From contig JAITHH010000066.1 of the NCBI GenBank assembly GCA_031280065.1, positions 1 through 5,514 on the forward strand: 5,514 nucleotides of DNA. Direction: 5' to 3'. Source of the stretch: Treponema sp. Lineage in GTDB: Bacteria > Spirochaetota > Spirochaetia > Treponematales > Breznakiellaceae. Below the pieces are notes generated by a model. That model was not told where the DNA came from. It searched no databases and saw nothing but the letters and a program-made list of their open reading frames with translations. The position numbers and the translations under genes are program-made. Each line of letters opens with the position of its first letter. Within the stretch, counting starts at the first letter, position 1. Below, piece after piece: positions 1 to 5,514 of this stretch.

Positions 1-7
1 ACGCCGT

Positions 8-1846
8 TCAGCGCCAGAAAATCTTCACGTGTTCCACCGGCGTACGGTGCTTCATCTTGAGGAGAAGCGTCTGATTCGCGGCGCTGTAAACCCAGCCCGA
101 TGAGTCATACGTCTCAAACTCAGGGGCCGTTCTAAAGTCCATGCCGTAAAGCTGGAGCCTGGAAAACGGAGGTATCCCCCGGATCAGCAGATAATGGGTT
201 TCGTCCACCGGAAAGGTAATCGCAATATCCAGCGTATTCGGCTCGCTGACCGTTTGTATGGAGTCCGCCGCAGTCCACGCCCAGACCCCGCCGCTAGAGG
301 CGTTACCAGTGTCGAGCGCCGCCGCGTGGGGATAAGCCGGCGCGGAAATGAAGCGGTAGATTCGGGCGGCGCCGATACGCGCCGCTCCCTCCTCTTCCAG
401 GCCGCCAGCGGTAATGCGCAGCGCCTGGGGAAAGTCTCCGGACGCCCCCTCCTGGTCGAGAACGGACAGCGCAAGGGAACGCCCCAAGGCCGCCCATTTC
501 TGCTGGTCCGCGCGGGTACCATAGCTGTCCAGAGCCAGCCCCAGGCGGAGGTTGAATTCCATATCCGCAAGACCGTCAGGCGCGGCAAAGACCGCTCCGC
601 TGTTCTCCCGCCGGATTTCCTGGGCAATACTGGCCAGCGCCGGTTCAATCAAGCCCTCAAAGGGGTTATCTTCAGGGGAACGGTAAAGCAGCCAATCGAC
701 ATAGCCCTCCAGGATGCCCGGCAGCCGCTCAAAGCCGATTGCCTCCGCGTCTATGCCCCGGATTAATTCCGCGCCCGCGTCAATTGCGGCCTTATCGCCC
801 CGGATCGCCCAGAATTCAATGAAGCGGTACGCTTCCAGCAGGCCCAGGGGAGCAGTTTGGCTCAGGCGGGCGGCCCGTTCCCGCTCAAAGGCCAGCATGG
901 ATTCCAGCGCCGTACTGAGCGCGCCCAGATACACCGAGGAGCGGTAGGTCTGCGTCTGCCGGAATTGGGCCGATACCCCGGCGACCGCGCTCCGGTATGT
1001 TCCCTGGAGCGCCGCTTCCGCGATATAGGCGGTTATCAGCTCCTCGTCAAGGGAATTCCTCCATGAGCCGGGGCCGGGAGCGTTCCATCTGCTGTAGGCG
1101 TCCTGCCGCCACTGGGCCAGAATCTCGCGGTATTGAGCGCCGCTCTGGGCTTCCTGGAGGACATAGGCCGCCGGATCAAAGGGCCGCAGGTCCGGTATCG
1201 CCCCGTAAGCCGCCGTAAACGCCGGATTCTCCAGCAGCAGCAGGCGGCGGTCCTCATCCAGGGGGGATTCACCGAAGCTGTAATGCCCCCCCTCCCAGAG
1301 GATCAGGGGGCCGCCGGTTTCACCATCCTGGCTCCGGGCATTCCGCATGAGCCGGTATGGGATTTCCACTGCCGAATCCGCCGCGCTGAATTCCCCGCTG
1401 ATCCGCAATTCCGGCCCCGTCTCGCCGTTGAATATACTGAAACTCAGTTCGCCGCTGCCGGGGAAATGGAAAACCGCTGTTTTATCTCCTATTGCCTCTC
1501 TTATTATCACGTATTCCGGGGAGATGTTCCGCCGTCCTCCGGTAGAGCCCGCCAGGACTGCGCCCTGGCCTCCGCCGTCCAAGCGGAATTCCAGACCGCC
1601 GAAGAAAACGCTCGCATCCCCGTTCAGAAAATACGTCCCGCCGCGGATTCCGGCCTCCCCTAAACGGCCTGATACGGTCATCATGCCGATCCGCTGGGTG
1701 AAATTCCGCTGTTTGGTAAATTGCAGCGCCGCTAAGAGGATAAAAACCGCCGCATAGAGAACCACAAGACCGGCAAACCGGGGTAAAATAGGCTTTCTCA
1801 TCCTCACGAGCATATACTTAAAGAGGGCTAATTTCAACTCGATCAT
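8..1846 (-). CDS. Membrane-anchored exported protein of unknown function, 612 aa
   Basis: I do not recognise this family. The protein begins with a short charged stretch, then one hydrophobic segment at about residues 24-42 (from FAGLVV to LLAALQ) with no clear signal peptidase site. This suggests a signal anchor with the remaining ~570 residues outside the cytoplasm. Residues ~55-165 are Gly-rich and look beta-stranded, ~225-500 look mainly helical (many Ala/Leu/Glu/Arg runs), and ~525-612 look beta-rich again. The C-terminal stretch around SGWVYSAANQTLLLKMKH (583-600) recalls a terminal beta-sandwich, but I cannot assign it. The start is uncertain: Met1 (1846), Met12 (1813) and Met16 (1801) are in frame. 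None has a well-spaced Shine-Dalgarno site; the GAGG before Met16 abuts the ATG. Starting at Met16 gives a more typical MRKP-type anchor. The stop is TGA at 8-10. The gene is divergent from the TPR gene with a 26-bp gap, so shared control is plausible. The long uninterrupted frame and membrane anchor support it as real; its function is unknown. Confidence 0.85.
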   Translation of the reverse strand: MIELKLALFKYMLVRMRKPILPRFAGLVVLYAAVFILLAALQFTKQRNFTQRIGMMTVSGRLGEAGIRGGTYFLNGDASVFFGGLEFRLDGGGQGAVLAGSTGGRRNISPEYVIIREAIGDKTAVFHFPGSGELSFSIFNGETGPELRISGEFSAADSAVEIPYRLMRNARSQDGETGGPLILWEGGHYSFGESPLDEDRRLLLLENPAFTAAYGAIPDLRPFDPAAYVLQEAQSGAQYREILAQWRQDAYSRWNAPGPGSWRNSLDEELITAYIAEAALQGTYRSAVAGVSAQFRQTQTYRSSVYLGALSTALESMLAFERERAARLSQTAPLGLLEAYRFIEFWAIRGDKAAIDAGAELIRGIDAEAIGFERLPGILEGYVDWLLYRSPEDNPFEGLIEPALASIAQEIRRENSGAVFAAPDGLADMEFNLRLGLALDSYGTRADQQKWAALGRSLALSVLDQEGASGDFPQALRITAGGLEEEGAARIGAARIYRFISAPAYPHAAALDTGNASSGGVWAWTAADSIQTVSEPNTLDIAITFPVDETHYLLIRGIPPFSRLQLYGMDFRTAPEFETYDSSGWVYSAANQTLLLKMKHRTPVEHVKIFWR

Positions 1847-1857
1847 TGTACGATGAT
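1842..1857. promoter_or_regulatory. 16-bp imperfect palindrome in the divergent gap (operator candidate)
   Basis: ATCATTGTACGATGAT pairs at 7 of 8 positions around the centre 1849/1850; the mismatch is T1847 against G1852. It covers the ATG of the minus-strand gene and directly abuts TATAAT (1857-1862). A dimeric regulator bound here could affect both divergent genes. It is also partly explained by chance in an AT-rich gap, and no regulator gene is in the window. Confidence 0.3.
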
Positions 1858-1862
1858 ATAAT
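1857..1862 (+). promoter_or_regulatory. Perfect -10-like hexamer TATAAT before the TPR gene
   Basis: TATAAT matches the sigma-70 -10 consensus exactly, but it is only 10 bases from the ATG at 1873. A transcript from it would start near 1869 and miss the AAGG site, so use by the TPR gene would mean a nearly leaderless message. An alternative is TATACT at 1813-1818, which would give a leader of about 48 bases including the palindrome. Neither has a convincing -35 box. Confidence 0.25.
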
Positions 1863-1889
1863 AAGGTGTTTTATGCGTAATGGTTTAAT
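1858..1889 (-). promoter_or_regulatory. Promoter candidate for the 612-aa gene (ATTAAA-N20-TATTAT)
   Basis: Read on the minus strand, ATTAAA (1889-1884) is followed after 20 bases by TATTAT (1863-1858), one mismatch from TATAAT. Transcription would begin near 1851, about 5 bases before the ATG at 1846. The upstream part lies inside the first codons of the TPR gene. The same arrangement and spacing occur before the lipoprotein gene at 5472-5503. Confidence 0.3.
1863..1866 (+). promoter_or_regulatory. Ribosome binding site deciding the TPR gene start
   Basis: AAGG lies 6 bases before the ATG at 1873. It is the reason for preferring that ATG over the in-frame TTG at 1846, which has no Shine-Dalgarno site and coincides with the first base of the divergent gene's ATG. 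Confidence 0.6.
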
Positions 1890-3339
1890 GAGAACAGCGC
1901 AGTCCCTGCGGGAAGGGCTGTTTCTTACGGTGTTGTTCTTAGGAGTGGCCGCTGTCTGTTCGAGCGCCGCCCGGCAGGCCCCGGATGTCCCTTCTCCGCC
2001 GCCGCTGCCCGCGCCGTCTGTCCAGGCCGTTGAGCCTGAGCCTGAACTCCCGGAAGATACTGACGGGATTCTCCAGAAAATTTCCAGCCTGTTGGAGCGG
2101 GGCGACTACCAAGGGGCTATTGTGCTTTTTGACGAAATTGAACCGGAAGACGCCGCGTTGTCTTCCATTCAAATTCTCAAAGCGTCCGTGCTGAGTTCCG
2201 CCGGTATGTACAAAGAAAGCCGGGTCCTGGTGAACCATATCATCGAGATGGAGCCGGCCAACCTGGAAGCCCTGTTTGTCCGCGCCGCGCTGGATGGGAT
2301 AGAGGGCCGGGAGAAGGAACAGCAGGTTACGCTGGAAGGAATCATCAAGGAGGCGCCAGCTCATGCCGGTGCCTTGACCGAACTAGGGAAGATCGCGGCG
2401 CGAAACCGGTCTTTCCGCAACGCCGCGTCCTACTTTGACCGGGCGCTGGCCTCGTCGCCGGACTATGGGGACGCTTTGGTCGGCAGGGCCGCAGTACACC
2501 GCCATAATAAGGAACTGCAAAAAGCGGAGGACCTGCTTAAACAGGCGATACGGCTCTACCCGCAATGGGCGGTCCCCTACAGTGAGCGGGCCCGGCTCTA
2601 CCGGGGCGCGGGCTATCCGGCTGACGCTCTCAAGGACCTGGACACGGCGAAGCGGCTGGAGCCGGACAATTACTGGATAAGCTACGACCGGGGATCGGTA
2701 CTGCTGGACTTGCGCCGGAGGAAAGACGCGCTGGAGGAGTTCAACCGCGCTATCAGCCTGGACCCGGAGAATTTTTTGGCCTATGTCTATACGGCAGGGC
2801 TCAAGGACGATATGGGAGACCCGGAGGGGGCCGAGCGGGATTATGAGCGGCTTGCCCGGCTGAATCCCGACTACTATTTCGCCTTTGAGGGACTGGGGCT
2901 GCACCGGATGCGGAAACAGCGCTGGGCCGAGGCCCGGGACGCCTTTAAATCCGCCTACGCCAAGGCCCCGGATGAGGTGTACTACGCCCTGCTTGCCGCA
3001 TTCAACCTGCTCAAGGCGGGCGGCAAACAGATGGAGGTTAAGCAGCTCCTGGAACCGGTAATGCGGAAGGCGAAACGGGACAGTATCGATTGGTATCTGC
3101 TGCGGCTCTTCTACGATCAGATGGGAGAGGCGGACATTGCCCAGCGGATCGACCAGGAGCAGAATCTGGACATCAAGGCAAAGACGCTTTTCTATCTGGC
3201 CTTGTACTATGAGACAAAAAACAACACCGCCTTGTCGAACCGGTATTTCCTCCAGCTTCACGATATGGGCCAGCGGTCCTTCCTTGAATGGCGCTACAGT
3301 GAATGGATCGTGGATGAACGGAAATTGGCGGGCCGGTAG
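1873..3339 (+). CDS. TPR-repeat exported protein, probable lipoprotein, 488 aa
   Basis: This is a tetratricopeptide-repeat protein that probably acts as a periplasmic or membrane-tethered protein-protein interaction scaffold; its partner is unknown. The ATG at 1873 is chosen over an upstream in-frame TTG at 1846 because AAGG (1863-1866) lies 6 bases before it and the TTG overlaps the divergent gene's start. The N-terminus has a basic region and a hydrophobic core (about 16-28), then Cys29 in VAAVC. This is an imperfect lipobox (Val at -1), so lipidation is possible but not certain; cleavage by signal peptidase I near SSA/AR is the alternative. A Pro-rich linker covers ~36-60. Eight 34-residue TPRs run without a break over ~97-368, marked by Pro at 128, 162, 196, 230, 264, 298, 332 and 366. 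A degenerate repeat precedes them (~63-95) and two or three follow (~369-470). The tail around FLEWRYSEW (470-478) ends the protein. The TraB gene lies 115 bp downstream on the same strand. Confidence 0.93.
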   Translation: MRNGLMRTAQSLREGLFLTVLFLGVAAVCSSAARQAPDVPSPPPLPAPSVQAVEPEPELPEDTDGILQKISSLLERGDYQGAIVLFDEIEPEDAALSSIQILKASVLSSAGMYKESRVLVNHIIEMEPANLEALFVRAALDGIEGREKEQQVTLEGIIKEAPAHAGALTELGKIAARNRSFRNAASYFDRALASSPDYGDALVGRAAVHRHNKELQKAEDLLKQAIRLYPQWAVPYSERARLYRGAGYPADALKDLDTAKRLEPDNYWISYDRGSVLLDLRRRKDALEEFNRAISLDPENFLAYVYTAGLKDDMGDPEGAERDYERLARLNPDYYFAFEGLGLHRMRKQRWAEARDAFKSAYAKAPDEVYYALLAAFNLLKAGGKQMEVKQLLEPVMRKAKRDSIDWYLLRLFYDQMGEADIAQRIDQEQNLDIKAKTLFYLALYYETKNNTALSNRYFLQLHDMGQRSFLEWRYSEWIVDERKLAGR

Positions 3340-3372
3340 GGGTAATTTACCGTAATATGATGAAGAAACTGC

Positions 3373-3381
3373 TGGTATAAC
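3373..3381 (+). promoter_or_regulatory. Extended -10 promoter candidate for the TraB-family gene
   Basis: TGGTATAAC fits the extended -10 form TGnTATAAT with one mismatch in the hexamer. It lies in the 115-bp gap (3340-3454) between the TPR and TraB genes and would give a leader of roughly 65 bases. No good -35 box is seen 16-18 bases upstream, which extended -10 promoters often tolerate. If functional, the TraB gene can be expressed apart from the TPR gene. Confidence 0.35.
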
Positions 3382-3442
3382 GGGGGATCGCGGGCAGAAC
3401 GCGCAAGCATTATGCGGCGAGGGTATCTAATATGCAATTTTC

Positions 3443-3448
3443 GAGGAG
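3443..3448 (+). promoter_or_regulatory. Ribosome binding site of the TraB-family gene
   Basis: GAGGAG with a 6-base spacer precedes the GTG at 3455. It is the strongest Shine-Dalgarno site in the window and settles the non-ATG start. Confidence 0.8.
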
Positions 3449-3454
3449 CGTACG

Positions 3455-4657
3455 GTGTCTGATACGCAGCTAACGGTTACTTTGGGAAAGCGGCAAATAA
3501 TCCTCATTGGGACTGCCCATGTGTCCAAGGAAAGTATCGATGAAGCGGTTGCCGTGATCCGCGCGGAAAAGCCTGATATGATCTGTGTCGAACTGGACCA
3601 GGGCCGCTACAATGCCCTGTCCCAGCAGGACCAGTGGGAGCGGCTGGATGTGATCAAGGTCTTCCGGGAGGGCAAGGGATTTCTGCTCATGGCGAACCTG
3701 GTTTTGTCCAGCTTTCAGCGCCGCATGGGGCAGGAACTGGGGGTCAAGCCCGGCGAAGAAATGAAAGCCGCGGTGGAAACCGCCCAAGATATGGGGATTC
3801 CCTTTGAACTCTGCGACCGGGAGGTTCAGATCACCCTGCGCCGTGCCTGGGCCCGCTGCGGCTTTTTGAGCAAGTGCAAGCTCCTGGCGGCCCTGCTTTC
3901 CAGCGCCTTTACCACGGAAAAACTGAGCGCCGGAGAAATCGAGAACCTGAAAAACCGCAGCGAACTGGACGGTATGATGTCCGAACTGGCTGAATACCTG
4001 CCTAAAGTGAAGGAAACCCTGATTGACGAGCGGGACCGGTATCTGGCGGCCAAGATTTGGACCGCCGGGGAAGCGGGAGCGGCTGCCGCGCCGTCCTACA
4101 AACAGACGGCGGTAGTAGGCGCGGGCCATCTGGCGGGGATCAAGGCGCGCCTGGAGAAGATCGCCGCCGGAGAGGAAGGGCCGGATACGGCAGACCTGGA
4201 CGCGATTCCCCGGTCAAGCGTTCTCTCCAAAATGGCCGGCTGGATCGTTCCCATACTCATCGCGGCTTTGATCGTGGGGGGATTTCTCCGTTCCGGCCCG
4301 GAGGTGAGTCTAGCGATGCTCCTCCGTTGGGCGCTCCTCAACGGTTCTCTTGCCGCGCTGGGCGCACTGATCGCCTTGGCCCATCCGCTCTCCATCCTCG
4401 TTTCCTTTGCCGGGGCGCCTATCGCAACGCTCAACCCCTTTATCGCGGTGGGTCTTTTCTCCGGGGTAGTGGAGGCGGCTTTGCGGAAACCCCGCGTTAT
4501 CGACGCCCAAACCATCTCGGATGACATTACGAGCGTCCGGGGCGTTTACCGTAACCGGATCACCAAGGCGCTCTTGGTCTTTTTCCTCTCATCCCTGGGA
4601 GGCGCAATCGGTAACTTCATCTCGATTCCCTCCTTAGCCAGTCTTTTGGCGAAGTAG
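3455..4657 (+). CDS. TraB/PrgY (COG1916-type) family membrane protein, 400 aa
   Basis: This is a full-length member of the TraB/PrgY family. The family is named for enterococcal proteins that shut down peptide pheromone signalling and is related by fold to Tiki-type putative metalloproteases; the role of chromosomal members is mostly unknown. The soluble N-terminal domain (~7-235) has both GX2H motifs, GTAH at 19-22 and GAGH at 222-225. It also has CVELDQGRY at 44-52 with the conserved Glu46, DREVQITLRRAW at 121-132, and ERDRYLA at 192-198. Four probable membrane segments follow at ~260-278, 286-309, 312-339 and 371-391. The third runs into the family-typical NPFIAVG...VEAALRKPRV stretch (327-348). 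Length and domain order match the family. The GTG start at 3455 is supported by GAGGAG at 3443-3448 with a 6-base spacer. Family membership is firm; protease activity is only inferred from the retained motif residues. The bacterial PrgY link to sex pheromone is not implied here, since no conjugation genes are visible. Confidence 0.95.
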   Translation: MSDTQLTVTLGKRQIILIGTAHVSKESIDEAVAVIRAEKPDMICVELDQGRYNALSQQDQWERLDVIKVFREGKGFLLMANLVLSSFQRRMGQELGVKPGEEMKAAVETAQDMGIPFELCDREVQITLRRAWARCGFLSKCKLLAALLSSAFTTEKLSAGEIENLKNRSELDGMMSELAEYLPKVKETLIDERDRYLAAKIWTAGEAGAAAAPSYKQTAVVGAGHLAGIKARLEKIAAGEEGPDTADLDAIPRSSVLSKMAGWIVPILIAALIVGGFLRSGPEVSLAMLLRWALLNGSLAALGALIALAHPLSILVSFAGAPIATLNPFIAVGLFSGVVEAALRKPRVIDAQTISDDITSVRGVYRNRITKALLVFFLSSLGGAIGNFISIPSLASLLAK

Positions 4658-4686
4658 GGAGTGCGGCAGCGGACAGTGGTTAGGCA

Positions 4687-5466
4687 TTACCATGGAAGCC
4701 AGACCCACGCCCCCCGTGTACAGCGGAGGATGCCGCCGGGAGACGCATAGGTATCCGCCCCGGCATCTACGCCGATACGGACCGTTTCCCCAGCCTGCCA
4801 GGGAAGCGGCGCGGCAAAGGGAGACGCGCCTATCCAGGGGCCTCCGCTGGGGATGGCAACCGCAAGCTCCTCGCGGGATTGGAGCTTGATGCGGCGGCGG
4901 TCAAAGCCGTACTGAACCGTCTTCTCCGCAACGCTCTGCCAGTCCACCAGCCAGGGGTCTTCCTGAACGCCGCTGGGAAGATCGCCGCCGCTCATCAGGG
5001 CGCGGAACCGGGGCCAGTCAAAGTATGCGCCTTGCCGGAGCTGTTTCCCCTGGCCTTCCATTTGCGCGGACAGTGCCGCCCTGTTCAGGGCTTGGTAGAA
5101 GACCGCTTCCACGCCTCCCTCCCAGCTCAAGACAAGCCGGGAATCTTCTGTGTCATGGGGGAAGATTGCCCCTGCGGGCCGCATGATTCCCGGCGGTATA
5201 CCGGGCCAAGAGGGGTGGGCCAGTACCGGCTGGACCAGGCCGGGGGAAAGCGCCATCGTCGGCAAGGACGCCGCGTCCCCCTGGGCATGGCGGAGCGAGC
5301 CGTCCGAGCCGTACCATTCAACACGCCAGAGTGGCTGCCCCAGAAGCGCTTCCCAGGCAGGGGGCAGCGCGGGCAGAACCGGATAATACGCTGGGGGGAT
5401 GACCGGCGAACAGGCGGTCATCGCCATCCCCAGGAACAATATATATAGAAGGATTTTTAGCCTCAT
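4687..5466 (-). CDS. Trp/Pro-rich lipoprotein of unknown function, 259 aa
   Basis: I do not recognise a family. The first 18 residues form a lipoprotein signal peptide: MRLK, a hydrophobic core, then the lipobox MTAC with Cys19. This fits the relaxed spirochaetal pattern, so the mature protein is probably tethered to a membrane outside the cytoplasm. The mature part is unusually rich in Trp (13 of 259) and Pro (about 27), ends in AWVWLPW, and has one other Cys at 249. The segment after the lipobox (~20-38) is Pro-rich and probably a linker. The final ~70 residues alternate hydrophobic and polar in a way that suggests beta strands. The start at 5466 is fixed by the signal peptide, but no Shine-Dalgarno site precedes it. 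The stop is TAA at 4687-4689, 29 bp from the convergent TraB gene. An open frame on the opposite strand (4879-5448) lacks such features and is judged a shadow. Confidence 0.88.
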   Translation of the reverse strand: MRLKILLYILFLGMAMTACSPVIPPAYYPVLPALPPAWEALLGQPLWRVEWYGSDGSLRHAQGDAASLPTMALSPGLVQPVLAHPSWPGIPPGIMRPAGAIFPHDTEDSRLVLSWEGGVEAVFYQALNRAALSAQMEGQGKQLRQGAYFDWPRFRALMSGGDLPSGVQEDPWLVDWQSVAEKTVQYGFDRRRIKLQSREELAVAIPSGGPWIGASPFAAPLPWQAGETVRIGVDAGADTYASPGGILRCTRGAWVWLPW

Positions 5467-5471
5467 ATCAT

Positions 5472-5503
5472 ATAATATGCGCGGGTATGTACCGTGCTTT
5501 AAT
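5472..5503 (-). promoter_or_regulatory. Promoter candidate for the lipoprotein gene (ATTAAA-N20-TATTAT)
   Basis: On the minus strand, ATTAAA (5503-5498) is followed after 20 bases by TATTAT (5477-5472). The predicted transcript start falls at about the A of the ATG (5466), so the message could be leaderless, which agrees with the lack of a Shine-Dalgarno site. The region around it (5464-5479) is also a 16-bp imperfect palindrome with 7 of 8 pairs. The remaining bases to 5514 show no gene. Confidence 0.3.
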
Positions 5504-5514
5504 CGCGGGCGCGG

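Noticed and set aside
194..766. 190-codon plus-strand frame opposite the 612-aa gene, and a similar 176-codon frame at 1133-1663
   Set aside because: Both are Arg/Gly/Pro-rich antisense frames inside one long continuous gene; they look like codon-bias shadows.
2383..3261. 292-codon open frame on the minus strand inside the TPR gene
   Set aside because: It lies wholly antisense to a protein with eight clear TPRs; its translation is rich in Val, Leu, Pro and Arg with no domain pattern, as expected for a shadow in GC-rich DNA.
3334..3352. Inverted repeat CGGTA...TACCG just after the TPR gene, as a terminator
   Set aside because: The stem is five pairs with a 9-base loop and no T-tract follows.
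3389..3400. 12-base match CGCGGGCAGAAC shared with 5368-5379
   Set aside because: One or two matches of this length are expected by chance in 5.5 kb of GC-rich DNA.
3470..4129. 219-codon open frame on the minus strand inside the TraB-family gene
   Set aside because: The opposite strand encodes a family-matching domain with motifs in the right order; the antisense product has no recognisable feature.
4677..4692. Weak hairpin TGGTTA-GGCA-TTACCA in the convergent gap, as a bidirectional terminator
   Set aside because: The stem has a mismatch and only about five pairs, and no T-run follows on either strand; not enough to call a terminator.
4879..5448. 189-codon open frame on the plus strand opposite the lipoprotein gene
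   Set aside because: It has no signal peptide, no Shine-Dalgarno site and no domain pattern, while the minus-strand frame has a complete lipoprotein signal.
1..5514. A new multi-gene defence, secretion or metabolic system across the window
   Set aside because: No nuclease, toxin, transporter, polymerase or enzyme cluster is present; the four genes face in different directions and share only an envelope location.

Overview
The window is a moderately GC-rich bacterial chromosome segment with four protein-coding genes, densely packed, and no RNA genes, mobile elements, CRISPR arrays or long repeats that I can see. The best guess for the host is a Treponema-like spirochaete with higher GC than the pathogenic treponemes. 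This rests on a lipobox of the relaxed spirochaetal kind (MTAC), a TPR protein with a lipoprotein-like leader, and a full-length TraB/PrgY-family membrane protein, a combination I associate with treponemes. No phylogenetic marker gene is present, so the assignment is an inference of moderate to low confidence.

Layout, left to right. Positions 8-1846 (minus) encode a 612-residue protein of unknown function with one N-terminal membrane anchor and a large exported part. It is divergent from a TPR-repeat exported protein or lipoprotein at 1873-3339 (plus). Only 26 bp separate the two starts, and that gap holds a 16-bp imperfect palindrome and -10-like sequences on both strands. A 115-bp gap follows, with an extended -10 candidate and a clear Shine-Dalgarno site. 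Next is a TraB/PrgY-like polytopic membrane protein at 3455-4657 (plus, GTG start). It is convergent, across 29 bp, with a Trp/Pro-rich lipoprotein of unknown function at 4687-5466 (minus). The last 48 bases are the upstream region of that lipoprotein gene.

All four products are predicted to be envelope proteins: a membrane-anchored protein, a probable lipoprotein with TPR scaffold, an inner-membrane TraB protein, and a lipoprotein. The TPR and TraB genes face the same way and could be partly co-transcribed, but the 115-bp gap with its own promoter candidate allows independent expression. No sequence evidence shows that the four proteins form one system.

The most interesting non-coding signals are the palindrome in the divergent gap and a promoter-like arrangement shared by the two minus-strand genes (ATTAAA, 20 bases, then TATTATAT[C/G]AT). 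It lies so close to the start codons that the messages could be leaderless or nearly so. I found no convincing evidence of a new multi-gene defence or metabolic system here.
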